A stretch of 64,000 bases of DNA from Chrysaora quinquecirrha. Lineage: Eukaryota > Cnidaria > Scyphozoa > Semaeostomeae > Pelagiidae. Shown here piece after piece: positions 46,701 to 57,860 of the stretch. The stretch covers positions 4,098,344 through 4,162,343 of the forward strand of contig JACTAT010000035.1 in the NCBI GenBank assembly GCA_014526335.1, read 5' to 3'. The position numbers and the translations under genes are program-made. The notes beneath the pieces were generated by a model that saw nothing but the letters and a program-made list of their open reading frames with translations, did no database searches and had not been told where the DNA came from. Within the stretch, counting starts at the first letter, position 1. Every line of letters begins with the position of its first letter.

Positions 46701-49700
46701 CAAATCTCAAATGTTTGACCAACAATGTTTGATCGTTTGACCACGGCCTAACTCCTGTCGCTCCCTATACTTTCAAGCGACTACCTAACCATGTTTATAT
46801 ATTACCATTATTTTACTTTTCTCCACAACCAAAAGTTAATTAAAGTCACTGTATGTTTCCTTTCAAACAGTAAATCAAAACTCAGCGTTACCTGCGAAAG
46901 CAGCATGGTGAGTAAAATCTAGGCCTGCTTCTAATCTTTTAAAGTTGCACCAATGCAAGCAATGGCATAGACACAGGAGGTTCAAACCTTTGAGGGCAGA
47001 AGGATAAATGCAAATCAAGGCATTGTGTTTAGAAATTAATTTAGTCATATCCTTCTACACTATCCAGTCATACAATGCCAATCTTGGTTATAATTTGAGC
47101 CTAGGGGGACCCGTCTTGCTTCCTATTGGCTACGCCATTGAATGAAAGCAAACAATTGTTTGACAGATCTTGGGTATCTTCATTAAAACATCGAAATGTT
47201 ACATTTTAGGGCTGATAAAGATTCTGAAAAAGAAGTGATAGAAGAATATGAACAACAGCAGCATCAAAACGATAATTCACCGTCGTCAACACCATGGCCG
47301 TCGAGCGATGATGCCCTTCATACACAAGATATACCCAAAGGAGATGATTATAGCATGCCTACGTCGTCATTTCCAAACAGCTCACCTTCGCTTGGTAGTA
47401 GTTTTCCCAATGAGATTATTCATCCAGCATTTGCTACCGGTATGTTGATTGTTTTGTACTAGCTAAGTAGAAATATGTAGATATTTTATTTTAGTTGGTC
47501 ATGTTGTTACTTATGCGTCGTATACGTGTATTAACCCTTTGTGGTATACAAGGCTCTTATAAGAAGTGCGTGAATCGGTGATTTTCAATTCATACTAAAT
47601 GGTTGTCTACTTTTCTGCCAGGCTGGGCAACGTCTGAGGAGACAAAACCAGTTGACCAGATTCCTTCAATTTTATCAGAAGAGAGAAGCAATTCTTTATA
47701 CATGGCACCTTCATGGCCTATGGTTAGTGATCTGGGCCTGAAAAATTTACAAGTTACAAATGACGACGATTTAGGTAATTTTCTTTTGGCACTGCTTTTA
47801 AAATTCTTGTACTTGTTTATTACTGCAGGAAGGGCTAAATAAAGGGATATACTGAGTTTGACTCAACAAATATAACGAAAACAAATTCAAGTTGCATATT
47901 GCTTAATTGCTTAATGCTGCAAGTACAAGTTTATAGGAAATTAACGGCTATTTCTTGTCATTTTAGCATGCGCAGTAGCTCATTCCTTTGAGAGGAAAGG
48001 CAGAAAGTTCTAGAACAAATTAGGAATGAATGAGGCACAGAATTTAATATCTTTATCATTAAAACTGCCTTTTCAGATGTTTTAGCTCTAACCTTGACGG
48101 TTTCTAGTACGAGTTATAGGGGGGGGGTGTATCTATTGCTAAGACCTAGGGAAACAAACTTATAATGCGTTTGCTAGCATATGCATGAGAAAATCTTGTG
48201 AAATATTGCAGCCAATATGAGTAGGCCCCAAAGCAGCTTTGTTTTCTGAATAATCTTATGTGTAGATATCCTATGGCTCTTATTGATCTTATTGCGATTA
48301 GCCGACTTTATGTAACGTTCTACGCCTTCTTGTGTGGTCTCAAATATGTTAATATCGTAAATTGTTTTATTTTTCTAGGCTTTGACCCTTTTGAGGAGTG
48401 CAACAGAGGCCTTGCTGATCTGCTAGCGTCTGAGGGAAAAACAAACGGCGTAAACAACACTGCTGCTCTGACCTAAATTGGAATCAAGCTCAAAATGATC
48501 CATTTTCAGACATGAATAAAGAGATAAACACAAGTCAACAATACTCTTTGTTTGGGGAATCCATGCCAGGTAGAATATGAATTCTATTTGTACAAAAGAT
48601 ATTCCCTGTCGCAAGCCTTATCTCAAGCTCTTAGCAGAAGTGATAATGTTGACGGAGAGATTGATTACTACAAGAGCTTTGAACACTCCGGGTAATGTTT
48701 GTGCAGTACAGTGGAGAGTGTGCAGTAAAGTGGAGGATATTCAGTACAGTGGAGGGATATCATCAATACGGTGGAGGGATATCATCAGCACAGTGGAGGG
48801 ATATCATCAGTACAGTGGAGGGATGTCATCAGTACAGTGGAGGATTTTCATTACTGTGGAGGGATATCATTAGTACAGTACGGTCAGTACTGAAAACACT
48901 CCACCGCTCTGATGATATCCCTCCACTGTACTGATGATATCCCTCCACTATACTGAATATCCTCCACTGTACTGCACACCCTCCACTGTACGGCACATAC
49001 ATTACCTGGGGTGTTTGAAAGTCACTTTGTTTGCAAGAGAAGGGATGTTATTTCGTTTCTTTTATTCACTGAATTTCAATATTTCATACTTTTGTTCCAG
49101 GGTCACAGCCAAATTCTCTATTTGGTTCTTACCTCAGTATGTCTTCAGAAAATAGCAGTCAGAGCTCGGTGGATAATATCATGTCACCAGAAACATTATT
49201 CTCTTCTTTGTCACCAACAAAACAATATCCGAACCAAAAACCACGGCAGGTTTGTGCTGTTAAGTAAATGCTGGGTTTATGTTAGTTGAATTTGATTCCT
49301 GAACAGGAAGCATTTTTCCCTTCGTATTTGTGATGCTTAAGCGTTTTCACAGGCCTATGGACAATGCCGTCCTTCTGATTTTAATATATTAGTTACCGAC
49401 TGCTAGTGTCAATATAGTTGTCTGAGAGGGAACAAGTTCAGGTCCTGATAAGCTGAATAGCTGACTGTGCTTGCTTGTTTGCATGAAAACTAATGCTAGT
49501 AGGTCAACTTGTCACACTGCCGAACTTGCCTCCTATCTGTTCAACTCGCCTCTACAAAAGACGACACCCCACACTTAACTAGGGAAAGCCGACTATATCA
49601 GTTTGAACAGCAGGGTCATGGGGAAAAGCCCGACATTATAGTTAATTATTTTGACTCCATTGAAAAGTTTACAATACGATTTACCCAACATACATACTTT

Positions 49701-52700
49701 CCTCTTTACAAACACTACTAGATCAGTACCACATACTACAGAGATCAGTAGACATAAAGGGGTGAAAATTACTTAAGACTAAACGTGTTAACGAAAGTAA
49801 ATTAAGGGAGGAACGCACGGGTTTTGGTTGAGTGAAGCACTGCTAGATTTGAAACCCATAGTAAATACACTGAATGATAAATTGGTCGCGGACAAGCTGT
49901 GTAGAAAGCTCGTCACTTCCACATGATGTTCCTAATACTTTTTTTGTATTTCTAGAATACGTTTCAGAAGAAAGAGCCTGATGTATTGGCCTGGGAAGAT
50001 GGGTTAAGAGCTTTGCTACCGAATGTCAATATTAGTTTTTCTGGTAAGCATCTAAGAAGACCGGTTGGGGAGACATTTGGAATACAAAACACAGGTGATA
50101 ATTATTATGAAAGGCGATGGATTTAAGAATCATTTAATGTGTTTTCTCTCAGTGATACAGTCTTTCGGTATCTGTTTATCTAATAGCTACATCATGTATT
50201 TTATATCCATTGCTTGTTGGTTCTTTTTACACGTCTCTCCCATGAAAGGATTGATAAGAAAAAGGGTGAAGTAGAAGGGAACATCTTTATATAATCCTTT
50301 AAGCAATCGCCTAAGGGGGAATGTAAACCCAGATGCAAATCGAGATGCATTGATCAGAAAAGTAAAGCTTGATAGGTATTGTGTTTCAACGCCAATCAGC
50401 TTACAGAATACAGCAGGTTGTCCAATAGAATTAGTACAAGGCACCTCTTTATATACTGTAATCTAAGTAATTGACTTAATTGGAATGTAAACCTAGATGC
50501 GTATCAACAGGTAGTGCCAAGATCTAAAGGATGTAGCTGAATTTTTATAGTATTTCAACAGCAATCAGCTTAATGAACACTGTGGGATGATCAACAGACA
50601 GTCTAAACAATTGACTGAATTGGAATGTAAACCCTGATGCGGATCGAAGTGCACCAATAAGAAAAGTGAAGCTGAATCCGTATTGTGTTTTTGAACACCA
50701 GTCAGCTTGTGGAATACAGTGAGAAGACCGGTACAATTAATTGAAGAATCCAAGTGACAAAACAGACTCTCTCTGCCCACACACATTGGATTTTGGATTT
50801 TATATGGACAGATTCCAAAATGTTCAACTGAAACAACTTTTTGCTTTTCCAATAAATCGAAAAATCCTCGCTGTAATGTTCTGAACCATTTGGGCCATCC
50901 AGTAAATTCTGTCCCATCCCATGGTAGAATCGTCCTTGGTTGGGCTGTTGTTTGGAATCGTATGATGTTCTCCCTCTGTAAATTCACCATTTCTGTACAA
51001 GGAAAGAGTTATCTGGTGTCTTTGTTAACTGTTGACACTTTAAGAATGTTATATTTTCTCTCATTTCATGCGTTGCATTCATCTTCCAGATCAACTGAAT
51101 AGAAATATTCAAAATACACAGCTCAGCAGACCTCCTGACCCGTCACAATCTCGAAAACCGCCATGGAATGATCAAAGTCAAGCGAGTGATCCTCACAATA
51201 GTCAACTGTCTCCAGAATATGGATCCTTGAGTAAGGTTTTTCAAACTATTTCACTGACTTTGCAATGACTACTTCATCAGGACGACTGTTCTCCTCTAAA
51301 TCTCTCTTCTATCTTCTAAATCTCGACTTTTTTGTTTTGATGGCCACGAGTATTTGAACCCTAGAAAACATCTTGGTCAATATATTAATATTCTTTTGAT
51401 TTCTAGATGCAAAAAGGCCTCCTCCTGGCTTTGAAAGCTCTCCAGCAAAAGCAACAGCGATAGATAACCCAGAGGCTGTGTGGACGAGATTTGTAAAAGG
51501 TAAAGAGCTTTTCTCGCTGTTTTTTACTTTTTTTCTCTGAAGTATCTTCATACATGGTATAAGAATTACCTTTTTCATAGAACAAAAACCTTATTAATTC
51601 AATTTTTCATTAAAACATTCTAATTATTCTTTTGATTAATGAATAAGAGATTCCGATTCATCCTGGAATAAATTTTTTTGCTGTCTGAAAAAAACTTGGC
51701 TTATGTGGTTACCTCGCTTTACCTTCATACATACTAGATACTTTAAACATTCTTAGTGGCCTAAAATAATTTTGATTCGTATTTAGAGTGCTTAATCACC
51801 ACTGACTGTACATTCTAAAAATCATTACTTGAAGTTTAATTTCTTTATAGTTTCAAACTACTTGATTAAAAAAATAGCATGTACCTTTGATTTTTGATTT
51901 TTTGTAGGCTAGTAGGTTACTTTAGGCTTGAATAAATGTATTAATATGTGCTAGCAAAGTAAAAAAGTTTTCTGTACTGATACGACTTCGATTTATACTA
52001 CTGATCTATACCGATACCGATTGATGCCGATGTATATCGATATCGATACCTATACCGATACCGACACCGATCGATTCCGATACGGATACGGATACCGATC
52101 CATACCGATACCGATCGATATCGATACCGCTACCGATCTATACCGATTGGTCGATCTGATTTCATCTCTATACTGATATGAGAGTTCTTGTTTATTTTGA
52201 AATATTTTGCCACACATCCTTTTGTCCTTATCTAGTAAAAGTTAATAACCAGAATATTTGTTAAATTATTTTATGACTGCTGGCTTAGATTCCAGCAACT
52301 ATTTCACGGCAATTTTATTTGTTGTTTAGAGGAAAAACTAAAGAAGCAAAGTCCACCTGGCTTAGTGAGTCAACTTAGTTTTCCAAATCAGGTTAGTCTT
52401 TTTGATAAGTAATTTTGTTAGTTTTCTGTTGATGTCACTGAGCTTCTAAACCTCTTTGTCCTGGTAATCCAAACTCCTGTCTTTTGACTGGATCTGAAGT
52501 AACACCGCGTCTTCACTAGACCCAATTTTGGCCACGTTTTGCCACCTAGTTGGGTGAGCCAGTATCATGCTTGATTGATGACGTTAGCTGAAGTTTGATC
52601 GGGGTCAAAATTTATCCAACATTTCGCAAGTGTGTTGCACGAATGTTGGCTGAACTGTTGCCGGATACGTTATGCCATCCCTGTCATTAACAACATACTA

Positions 52701-55700
52701 ATACGCAAAGAGAAGTTAGACAAAATGGTGGGTGTATTTTTGGCGATGCTTGACCAAGACTCATACCTTCTTTTTTAAGACGTGTATGCAATGAACTTCT
52801 TTCCCATCTTGATATTTTTTTCATATCTCAATCTCAGGTCATTGATGCCAAGTCGGTTCCTAGCAGTGGTCTCCAGAGTGCAGAAAACATGAGCCAGCCA
52901 GCCACTCCATGGAATGCTGTTGTAGGTAGAGGACAGCAGCCTCCTTCAGGTGTGCAGCAAATGCAAGATGGCATCTCTCATCTACAGATGGCCTCTCGTA
53001 TACCAAAAGATATAGCGGATTCGGCCAAAGGTACAGAGAAGCTGATATCTTATCGATTTACTCTTGTAATACATTTACCCTATACATTTTCTTTCTATCA
53101 GTTTCAATAGTACCTTACAGGCTTCTTTGCAATCCAAATATGCAGTGCAATCCTGTGGGACCTATTTTATTGTCCGTTACAGAGAGTTGTCCGCTGAGTA
53201 GATATTCTTTTTAACTAGGAAACAGATTTTCCTTTGTAAAGTGGTGTCCGTTGATAGAGGCTCCTTTATGTTATCATTTGTCTCCTGCAAAGTTATCTGC
53301 AATCTGGGAGAAAACTATCTAACATGCTTTGTGAGATATTAGATAAGTGAGGAGAATGGCGGGATTTTCTTCCTTGAAGATGCTTGCACTGTACCTATGT
53401 TGTGAATGTACGATAATGGCAATATTATATCCACACTGATTAAGCACTACTGCAAGGTTCATTGATAAATATCATAGATCGAAGCCTGTCAGAAAAGCAT
53501 TTAACATTGTTGAACTCTGTATTAATTTTAAGTCAAACTTGTCACCAAACATCACCCAGCATTCATGTTGAAAGAAATGTTGGCAACCTTGTTGGATGAG
53601 CCAAAATGATATTTTATGATGTTGCACAAAATTTTACACAACATTCAGAATGTTTGCTTCATACCAGAGCGAATTAATGCTGGCTCAAACAGTTTTCTCT
53701 GCCTTCAAGAAGCTATTTGCTGAAAATGATGGCTAAAATGTTTGCTAAATTTTGCCGTCTTGCCCCAACAACAGCAAACATGCAACAAGAAGTTGTGTGA
53801 ATTTCGGGCATGAAGTCTTAGCCAAACATCGCCAACATTGAACTAAACATTTCGCCCTACTTTTTTCTGCATATCGGCTGTTGCTGGAGAAAGTGGACCA
53901 AACATTCTGAAATGCTGGGAAATTTTTTTATCCTAATCAAACTCCAGCCAACATCTTGAAACATGAAGTTGGCACACCAAATAAGGTGGTAAAACACTGC
54001 CAACATTTTGCCCAACATAAATATTGACCAATGTCGAATGAAATGTTGGCTAATGACGACGTTTGAACAGGCATTAATTGTTCAAAATAATCATCATTCA
54101 GTTTTTATTTGTAGTTGTTGAAGCCAAGCCATCAGTGAAGCCTGTGACGTCATTCAATAAAGTAAATGGTCTGAATAATCAAAAGCCAACAGCCAAGGTC
54201 AAGCCCCAGATGAAATTCATTGTTGCAGAGGAATTCCCACCTGTGAATGATTCAAGAAACAATCTCAGTGCATCTAATTCAAGATCTAGAATGAATGACC
54301 TCGATGACATCAGCATCAGCGATCCATTGCCACTTAATCGCAGCCTTTCTGGGCCAGCTGGATTTTCAGGACAAGCCAATACAAAGGTTGAGGTAGCTGA
54401 AACCAGAGAAAGGAACATGGATGAGTTAGAAACATTCCAAGAATCAACAAAGAAGTCATCAAAGAAGAAAAAGAAGAGTAAAGAAAAGCAACAAGACATC
54501 AAAGCACGTGTAGTGCCTGGTCTCGATTCTTTGAAATCTTCAGATAAAGATAACATCAACATCATAAAGTCAGATAAAAATCAAGTCAGCTCCAAAAACC
54601 GTAAAGAAAAATCTGCCCAGAATGATAAGAACAAAGAAGAGAAGATGAGAGAGCCAATCAAAATCCAGCAAAGACCAAAACAAGCAGTGGTTGCCCAGAC
54701 TACATCAAACAGGCCTGACCACCGAAAATTCGTATTTTGAAAACTGAGACTCCAAGTCCTACTTCTGCAACAGTGACACAATCATCACCAATGGAGGCGG
54801 TCAATAAGAGTTTTCCTGCTATGCAAGAAGGACATGAAGTCTTCAGTCGTTTGGCAGAATCCACTGAAAAACTACTGCAGACTGTTTTATCAGAAACTGA
54901 GGTAAGTACCTATTATTATCTCTATAGCCATCTCTATACTTTTGAGAAAAATTTTGCTGTATGAGAGCTACAAAACTAAAGATCTTTTGTTCTACAAAAG
55001 CAATTACAATAATAGGCAAGGATTCCGAAAAGCCCCAAACCCTCCCGCAGCCCATCTTTTGCCACCAAGAATCTTACTGCTAGACGTAGAAACATAGGCG
55101 TGTTTTGTTCATGTCGTAATAATGCCCCATCATGGAAAAAATGTTCAAGTAAAAAAAGCATACATTCAGGACCACGTGTATACATAAGAAGTAGGAGGAA
55201 CAGCCAAAGCCAGAATAGGAGCAGGAAAGAAGTGATGCAAGATGCTTCAACTAAACTAAAATCTGTAAATTTATCTCGGCTAAAATGATAATTTTCATTT
55301 GCCGAAAAAAAGAACAATATAACTTTTTCTCGCAGACTTACTGTATGGCATTACTTTCTTATAGTTTTATACTTCGTTGTAACTACTAACATGCCAACAA
55401 AAACTTTACGTATTGCAAATACATGCCCCTGTACATTATCGAGTAGATATTTCAACAAGTGACATACCATATAGTAGATGGGATTCGAACCTGGACTGCG
55501 TGATCAGAGAGTCAACGACGTTTCCACTGAGCTATAGGGCTCAATGAAATCGTTGAGTAAATCTCCAAGTCATAAAGCCTAAGGCTTCCCTGACGTTTGA
55601 ATTTTGTATTTCAGCTATGTTGAGCCTTCTTCAGCACCATACATATTTGTCATGAATGGTGAACACTAGGATAGATATTTCCACAAGTGGCATACCACAG

Positions 55701-56284
55701 TAGATGGGATTCGAACCTGGACTGCATGATCAGAGAGCCAACTACGTTTCCAATGAGCTATAGGGCTCATTGAATGAAATCATCAAGTAACTCTCCAAGT
55801 CATACAAGTCAAGGCTCTCCTCCCGTTTGAATTTTTTGTGTTTCGGCTATGTAGAGCACCATACTTATTTCTGTATATTATCCATGTAAGACCAGGATAG
55901 ATTGACATAGTGATATGGAATATATAGAGATAGTGATAACGAAATGATGGCATGAAGTACCTTTATACTAAACTTTTATTGATTGCCCATACTATTAATG
56001 TTCGTTACATCTCCAAGGTGATCAAGTCTAATACAGAACAGATTTCAAAGGATCTGAAAACGGCATTGGAGAGATGCAAAGAATCATCATTGTCAGTTGC
56101 AGACTTAGAGAAAATCAACTATCTCCTGTCGACACCCATGGTCAATGGCCACTTGCAAGGAAAGCAGCAGAAGTCTTCAATTGACACGCAGGATCTCGAG
56201 AGACAAGTCGAGTCTGCACGCAAAGAGGCAGAAATTCTCGAGGTTAGGCTGAATGACGTCATCAGGAAAAATATGGCAAGTTGA
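40773..56284 (+). CDS. CNOT4: CNOT4-type RING E3 ubiquitin ligase of the CCR4-NOT complex, 26 coding exons
   Basis: Exons: 40773-40790, 41434-41502, 42222-42287, 42444-42490, 42738-42827, 43250-43310, 43905-43991, 44535-44576, 45046-45104, 45487-45550, 45686-45753, 45880-45942, 46171-46192, 46345-46390, 46871-46907, 47210-47439, 47622-47774, 48379-48569, 49101-49249, 49956-50043, 51090-51230, 51407-51499, 52330-52391, 52838-53030, 54115-54901, 56018-56284 (TGA). With one base restored in each of exons 18 and 25 the sum is 3195 nt, or 1064 aa. Domain order is RING, basic coiled linker, RRM, CCCH zinc finger, then a long disordered tail with DDDLGFDPF and LRALLPNVNISF motifs known from CNOT4. 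The protein ubiquitinates substrates during mRNA decay and ribosome quality control. Human CNOT4 isoforms reach about 713 aa, so the tail is unusually long. Confidence 0.93.
40855..41025 (-). mobile_element. SINE-1 diverged copy in a CNOT4 intron
   Basis: AGTGCAAGTCACTAGAATCT, then GGGGCTCAAACCCCA in place of the B box, and AGCTGGATTAGGTCATGACA match SINE-1 with many substitutions. It is probably an old copy. Confidence 0.55.
41434..42287 (+). CDS. CNOT4: CNOT4 RING finger exons (41434-41502, 42222-42287)
   Basis: The two exons meet in phase 0 and encode the C4C4 RING, with the cysteine pairs CPLC, CSC, CRFC and CPAC. The intervening IDDLNFFPCSCGYQICRF and HRIRTDENGLCPACRK follow human CNOT4 almost residue for residue. 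All eight zinc ligands are cysteine, the CNOT4 hallmark. A complete set of ligands suggests an active E3. Confidence 0.95.
41905..42112 (+). mobile_element. tRNA-derived SINE-2, second copy
   Basis: Same layout as at 2.2 kb: body with TATGTATGGTGCTGAAAAAG, A box TAGCTCATTGGA near 42032, B box GGTTCGAATCC at 42075-42085, then a TTGTATGCCATT tail. It is in the CNOT4 intron between the RING exons. Confidence 0.75.
43250..45104 (+). CDS. CNOT4: CNOT4 RNA-recognition motif exons
   Basis: Exons 43250-43310, 43905-43991, 44535-44576 and 45046-45104 encode the RRM. RVIQKNLLFVVGLSQRLADAE is RNP2-like and is followed by RKPDYFGKYGKILKVIV, SASAYITYSKEE (RNP1-like strand) and ENLRAILAVNNIQQDGRTL. The order and wording match the family. 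Vertebrates have NLVFVVGLSQRLADPEVLKR in place of the first block. Confidence 0.93.
44925..45010. mobile_element. MITE-C right-end fragment in a CNOT4 intron
   Basis: The right arm with CAAACAATGTTTGATCATTT and GGTCAGGGCC followed by TAA is present. The left arm is absent. It ends about 36 bp before the acceptor of exon 9. Confidence 0.6.
45487..45753 (+). CDS. CNOT4: CNOT4 CCCH zinc finger exons (45487-45550, 45686-45753)
   Basis: KYCTHFLRNLQCKNQDCMYLH spans both exons and gives a C-x8-C-x4-C-x3-H finger, as in human KYCSYFLKNMQC...DCMYLH. It is followed by EMGDDNACFTKDDMQQGKH, also family-typical. The finger is thought to assist RNA or NOT-module contact. Confidence 0.93.
46505..46751. mobile_element. 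MITE-C copy in a CNOT4 intron
   Basis: The left arm starts near AATTGTTGGGCAAACATCGG and the right arm ends GATCGTTTGACCACGGCC followed by TAA. The interior CAAACGGTCAAATATTG matches the family. Confidence 0.65.
48680..49017. mobile_element. Fold-back MITE-D with internal 21-bp repeats, TTGA duplication
   Basis: The arms ACACTCCGGGTAATGTTTGT and CATTACCTGGGGTGT are inverted and flanked by TTGA on both sides. Each arm carries tandem copies of a TACAGTGGAGGGATATCATC unit, inverted about a centre near 48890. The whole 340 bp can form one long hairpin. It lies in the CNOT4 intron right after exon 18. Confidence 0.8.
50290..50760. repeat. Interspersed repeat, three tandem partial copies in a CNOT4 intron
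   Basis: Blocks such as TGTAAACCCAGATGC, AATCGAGATGCA, CAGAAAAGTAAAGCT and CCAATCAGCTTACAGAATAC occur three times in a row. Related pieces occur at 36000-36090, 41640-41690, 59400-59540 and 117-170. Confidence 0.6.
52010..52150. repeat. CNOT4: (CCGATA)n hexanucleotide array
   Basis: ACCGATACCGAT and TCGATATCGATACC units repeat for about 140 bp in a CNOT4 intron. Confidence 0.85.
53530..54075. repeat. Dispersed CCAACATT-rich repeat in a CNOT4 intron
   Basis: Multiple CCAACAT/ATGTTGG motifs occur in both orientations, with GTTCAAACGTCGTC-type sequence near the right end. The window start (1-75) and 52500-52680 carry related sequence. No precise ends were found. Confidence 0.5.
54115..54901 (+). 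CDS. CNOT4: CNOT4 large C-terminal exon, Lys-rich, frameshifted in this assembly
   Basis: This 787-nt exon opens with VVEAKPSVKPVTSFNKV, carries a KKSSKKKKKSKEKQQ basic run and reaches RPDHRKFVF plus a stop at about 54740. One frame over it continues as KTETPSPTSATVTQSS to LLQTVLSETE at a good GTAAGT donor. One A missing from the AAAA near 54724 explains both, and makes the exon end in the phase required by the last exon. The tail is not recognisable outside CNOT4-like proteins. If the stop were real the protein would end about 143 residues early. Confidence 0.75.
55443..55880 (-). mobile_element. Tandem pair of SINE-2 units, minus strand
   Basis: Two successive units each contain, on the minus strand, GAGCCCTATAGCTCA (A box), GGTTCGAATCCCATC (B box) and the GGTATG-CCACTTGT tail. 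The tail of one unit runs directly into the body (ATTCATGACAAATATGTATG) of the next. They lie in the last CNOT4 intron. Confidence 0.75.
56018..56284 (+). CDS. CNOT4: CNOT4 terminal exon, predicted coiled coil
   Basis: After a weak acceptor (CTCCAAG) the exon reads VIKSNTEQISKDLKTALERC and DLERQVESARKEAEILEVRL before TGA at 56282-56284. Charge spacing suggests a coiled coil. Phase 0 agrees with the preceding donor. Inclusion in CNOT4 is inferred from phase and the absence of any intervening stop or start signal, not from homology. Confidence 0.65.
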   Translation: MIKSNTEQISKDLKTALERCKESSLSVADLEKINYLLSTPMVNGHLQGKQQKSSIDTQDLERQVESARKEAEILEVRLNDVIRKNMAS

Positions 56285-56854
56285 GAGCTTTGTTTTGAAA
56301 TAAGAGGAAAGCAAGTGACTTTGGTATACTGACTGAATTTATCGAATGTTTGTTTGTTCTGAATATAAACTTGAAATGCTGGTGATTGTTGTGAGTCAGA
56401 TCGTGCCGGGTATAAAGATGTACCAAGGACTTCATAGAGATTTTTAAACTATGACTGCCGTAAAATAGGCATTGAGATAAAAGATAAAGACGTGTGCGAG
56501 CATGACTGGATGCTGCAACGAACTGAAATAACTATTTGCTTGTTCAGTAAGAACGAATAGTGCTGATTAATAGCTGAGAAAACAAAGACAAGATATTTTT
56601 GTGGCCCTGCTTATGCGATTGAAAAATTAGATTTTTTTCTGGAGTTTCAATACTTGAAAAGCTTGATTTCGAACTGAATTGTTGATGTCCTGGGTGGCTC
56701 AAAATCTTAGTGCAAGTTTGTTGAAATTTGGCTATTGTATTATATTGCCAATTGATGTCCTAGAAGTGGCACTTGCCAATGAAACTCTCGTCAGAGGTAA
56801 CTTTGGCCATGTCCTACCGATCCAGAATTGTTGGTAAATCATTTGAATTTATTT

Positions 56855-57860
56855 CCAAAACAATGTTTGACCGTTTTGCTACATCACAAAACATTGCTTA
56901 GCAAGCACAATTAGCAAGGCAATGTTTTTGAAAAAAGTGAAAACATTTTGTGCTTGTCACAGGCAAACAATTTTTAGGAAGCAATGTTTCACAACATGGC
57001 TGAAAGATCAAATTTTAGAATTTGACAATGTTTGAATGTTTAATCTTAGCCATAGATTTAGCTTGTTCGTTCTGATGCAGCAATATCTGGACTTCCCATT
57101 TTGCACAAAATTTTACAGGTAAGAATGCGCCTGTCTGCAAGGTGAGTAGATTCTGCTTTTGTTTTCAACGGTGTTACTAACCAACCTCCATTGATTTTAG
57201 CCATTGTATTTCCGTAACTTCTGGCTGATATAAGCCAAACTGTGCCTCGACTTAGAGACCCTGGGCAAACGAATAAACATTGTTTGTGAAATCATTTGAG
57301 ATCTGCTCGTGAAACACATTGTTTGGTCGTTTGGCCAAATCACAAAACACTGCTCGTCAGTCGTCAATCATTTTTTTGCTTGATACAAGCATTTAATATT
57401 GCTGAAGTTTTTACAAATATTGCTGAGGGAATTCTGCTTGTCAAATGATGTTTTGCGATGTGCTCAAACTGTCAAACATTGCTTGCAACGGAAAATCTCA
57501 AATGTTTGGCAAACGATGTTTCATCGTTTGGCCACGACCTAGCTTATGCCTGGTTTCAGACCGTATCAAACATTGTTTGTCCAGCATTTGAAGTTTGCTT
57601 TGCAAGCAATGTTTGACAGTTTGACCACATCGCAAAACATCATTTGACAAGCAAAATATTTATCGTTTGGCCACGTCACAAAACATTGCTCGTCAAATAA
57701 TGTTTGCTGGAGTCGAATTGAACTTTTACAAAAAATTCAACAACAAAGACATGGCACAATGAATTTTATTTTCTGTTGCTTGTCAAGCAATGTTTTTTCA
57801 CGTGGCCAAATTTTCAGACACTGGTTGATAAATTTCAAATGTTGTCAAACATTGTTTGTT
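56855..57860. mobile_element. Cluster of three MITE-C copies downstream of CNOT4
   Basis: Related copies occupy roughly 56855-57045, 57255-57541 and 57560-57860. The middle copy is the best delimited, with GACCCTGGGCAAACGAATAA at the left and CATCGTTTGGCCACGACC at the right. The CAAACATTG/CAATGTTTG core recurs in both orientations throughout. Confidence 0.65.

Noticed and set aside
48449..48508. A 60-bp intron (GTAAAC to TTTTCAG) as an explanation of the CNOT4 exon 18 stop
   Set aside because: The joined phase would read ACA TGA and stop at once, so it does not rescue the frame; a single-base indel does.
54179..54565. 128-aa minus-strand open frame opposite the CNOT4 large exon
   Set aside because: It mirrors the Lys-rich coding strand as Phe/Leu/Ser-rich sequence and has no other support.
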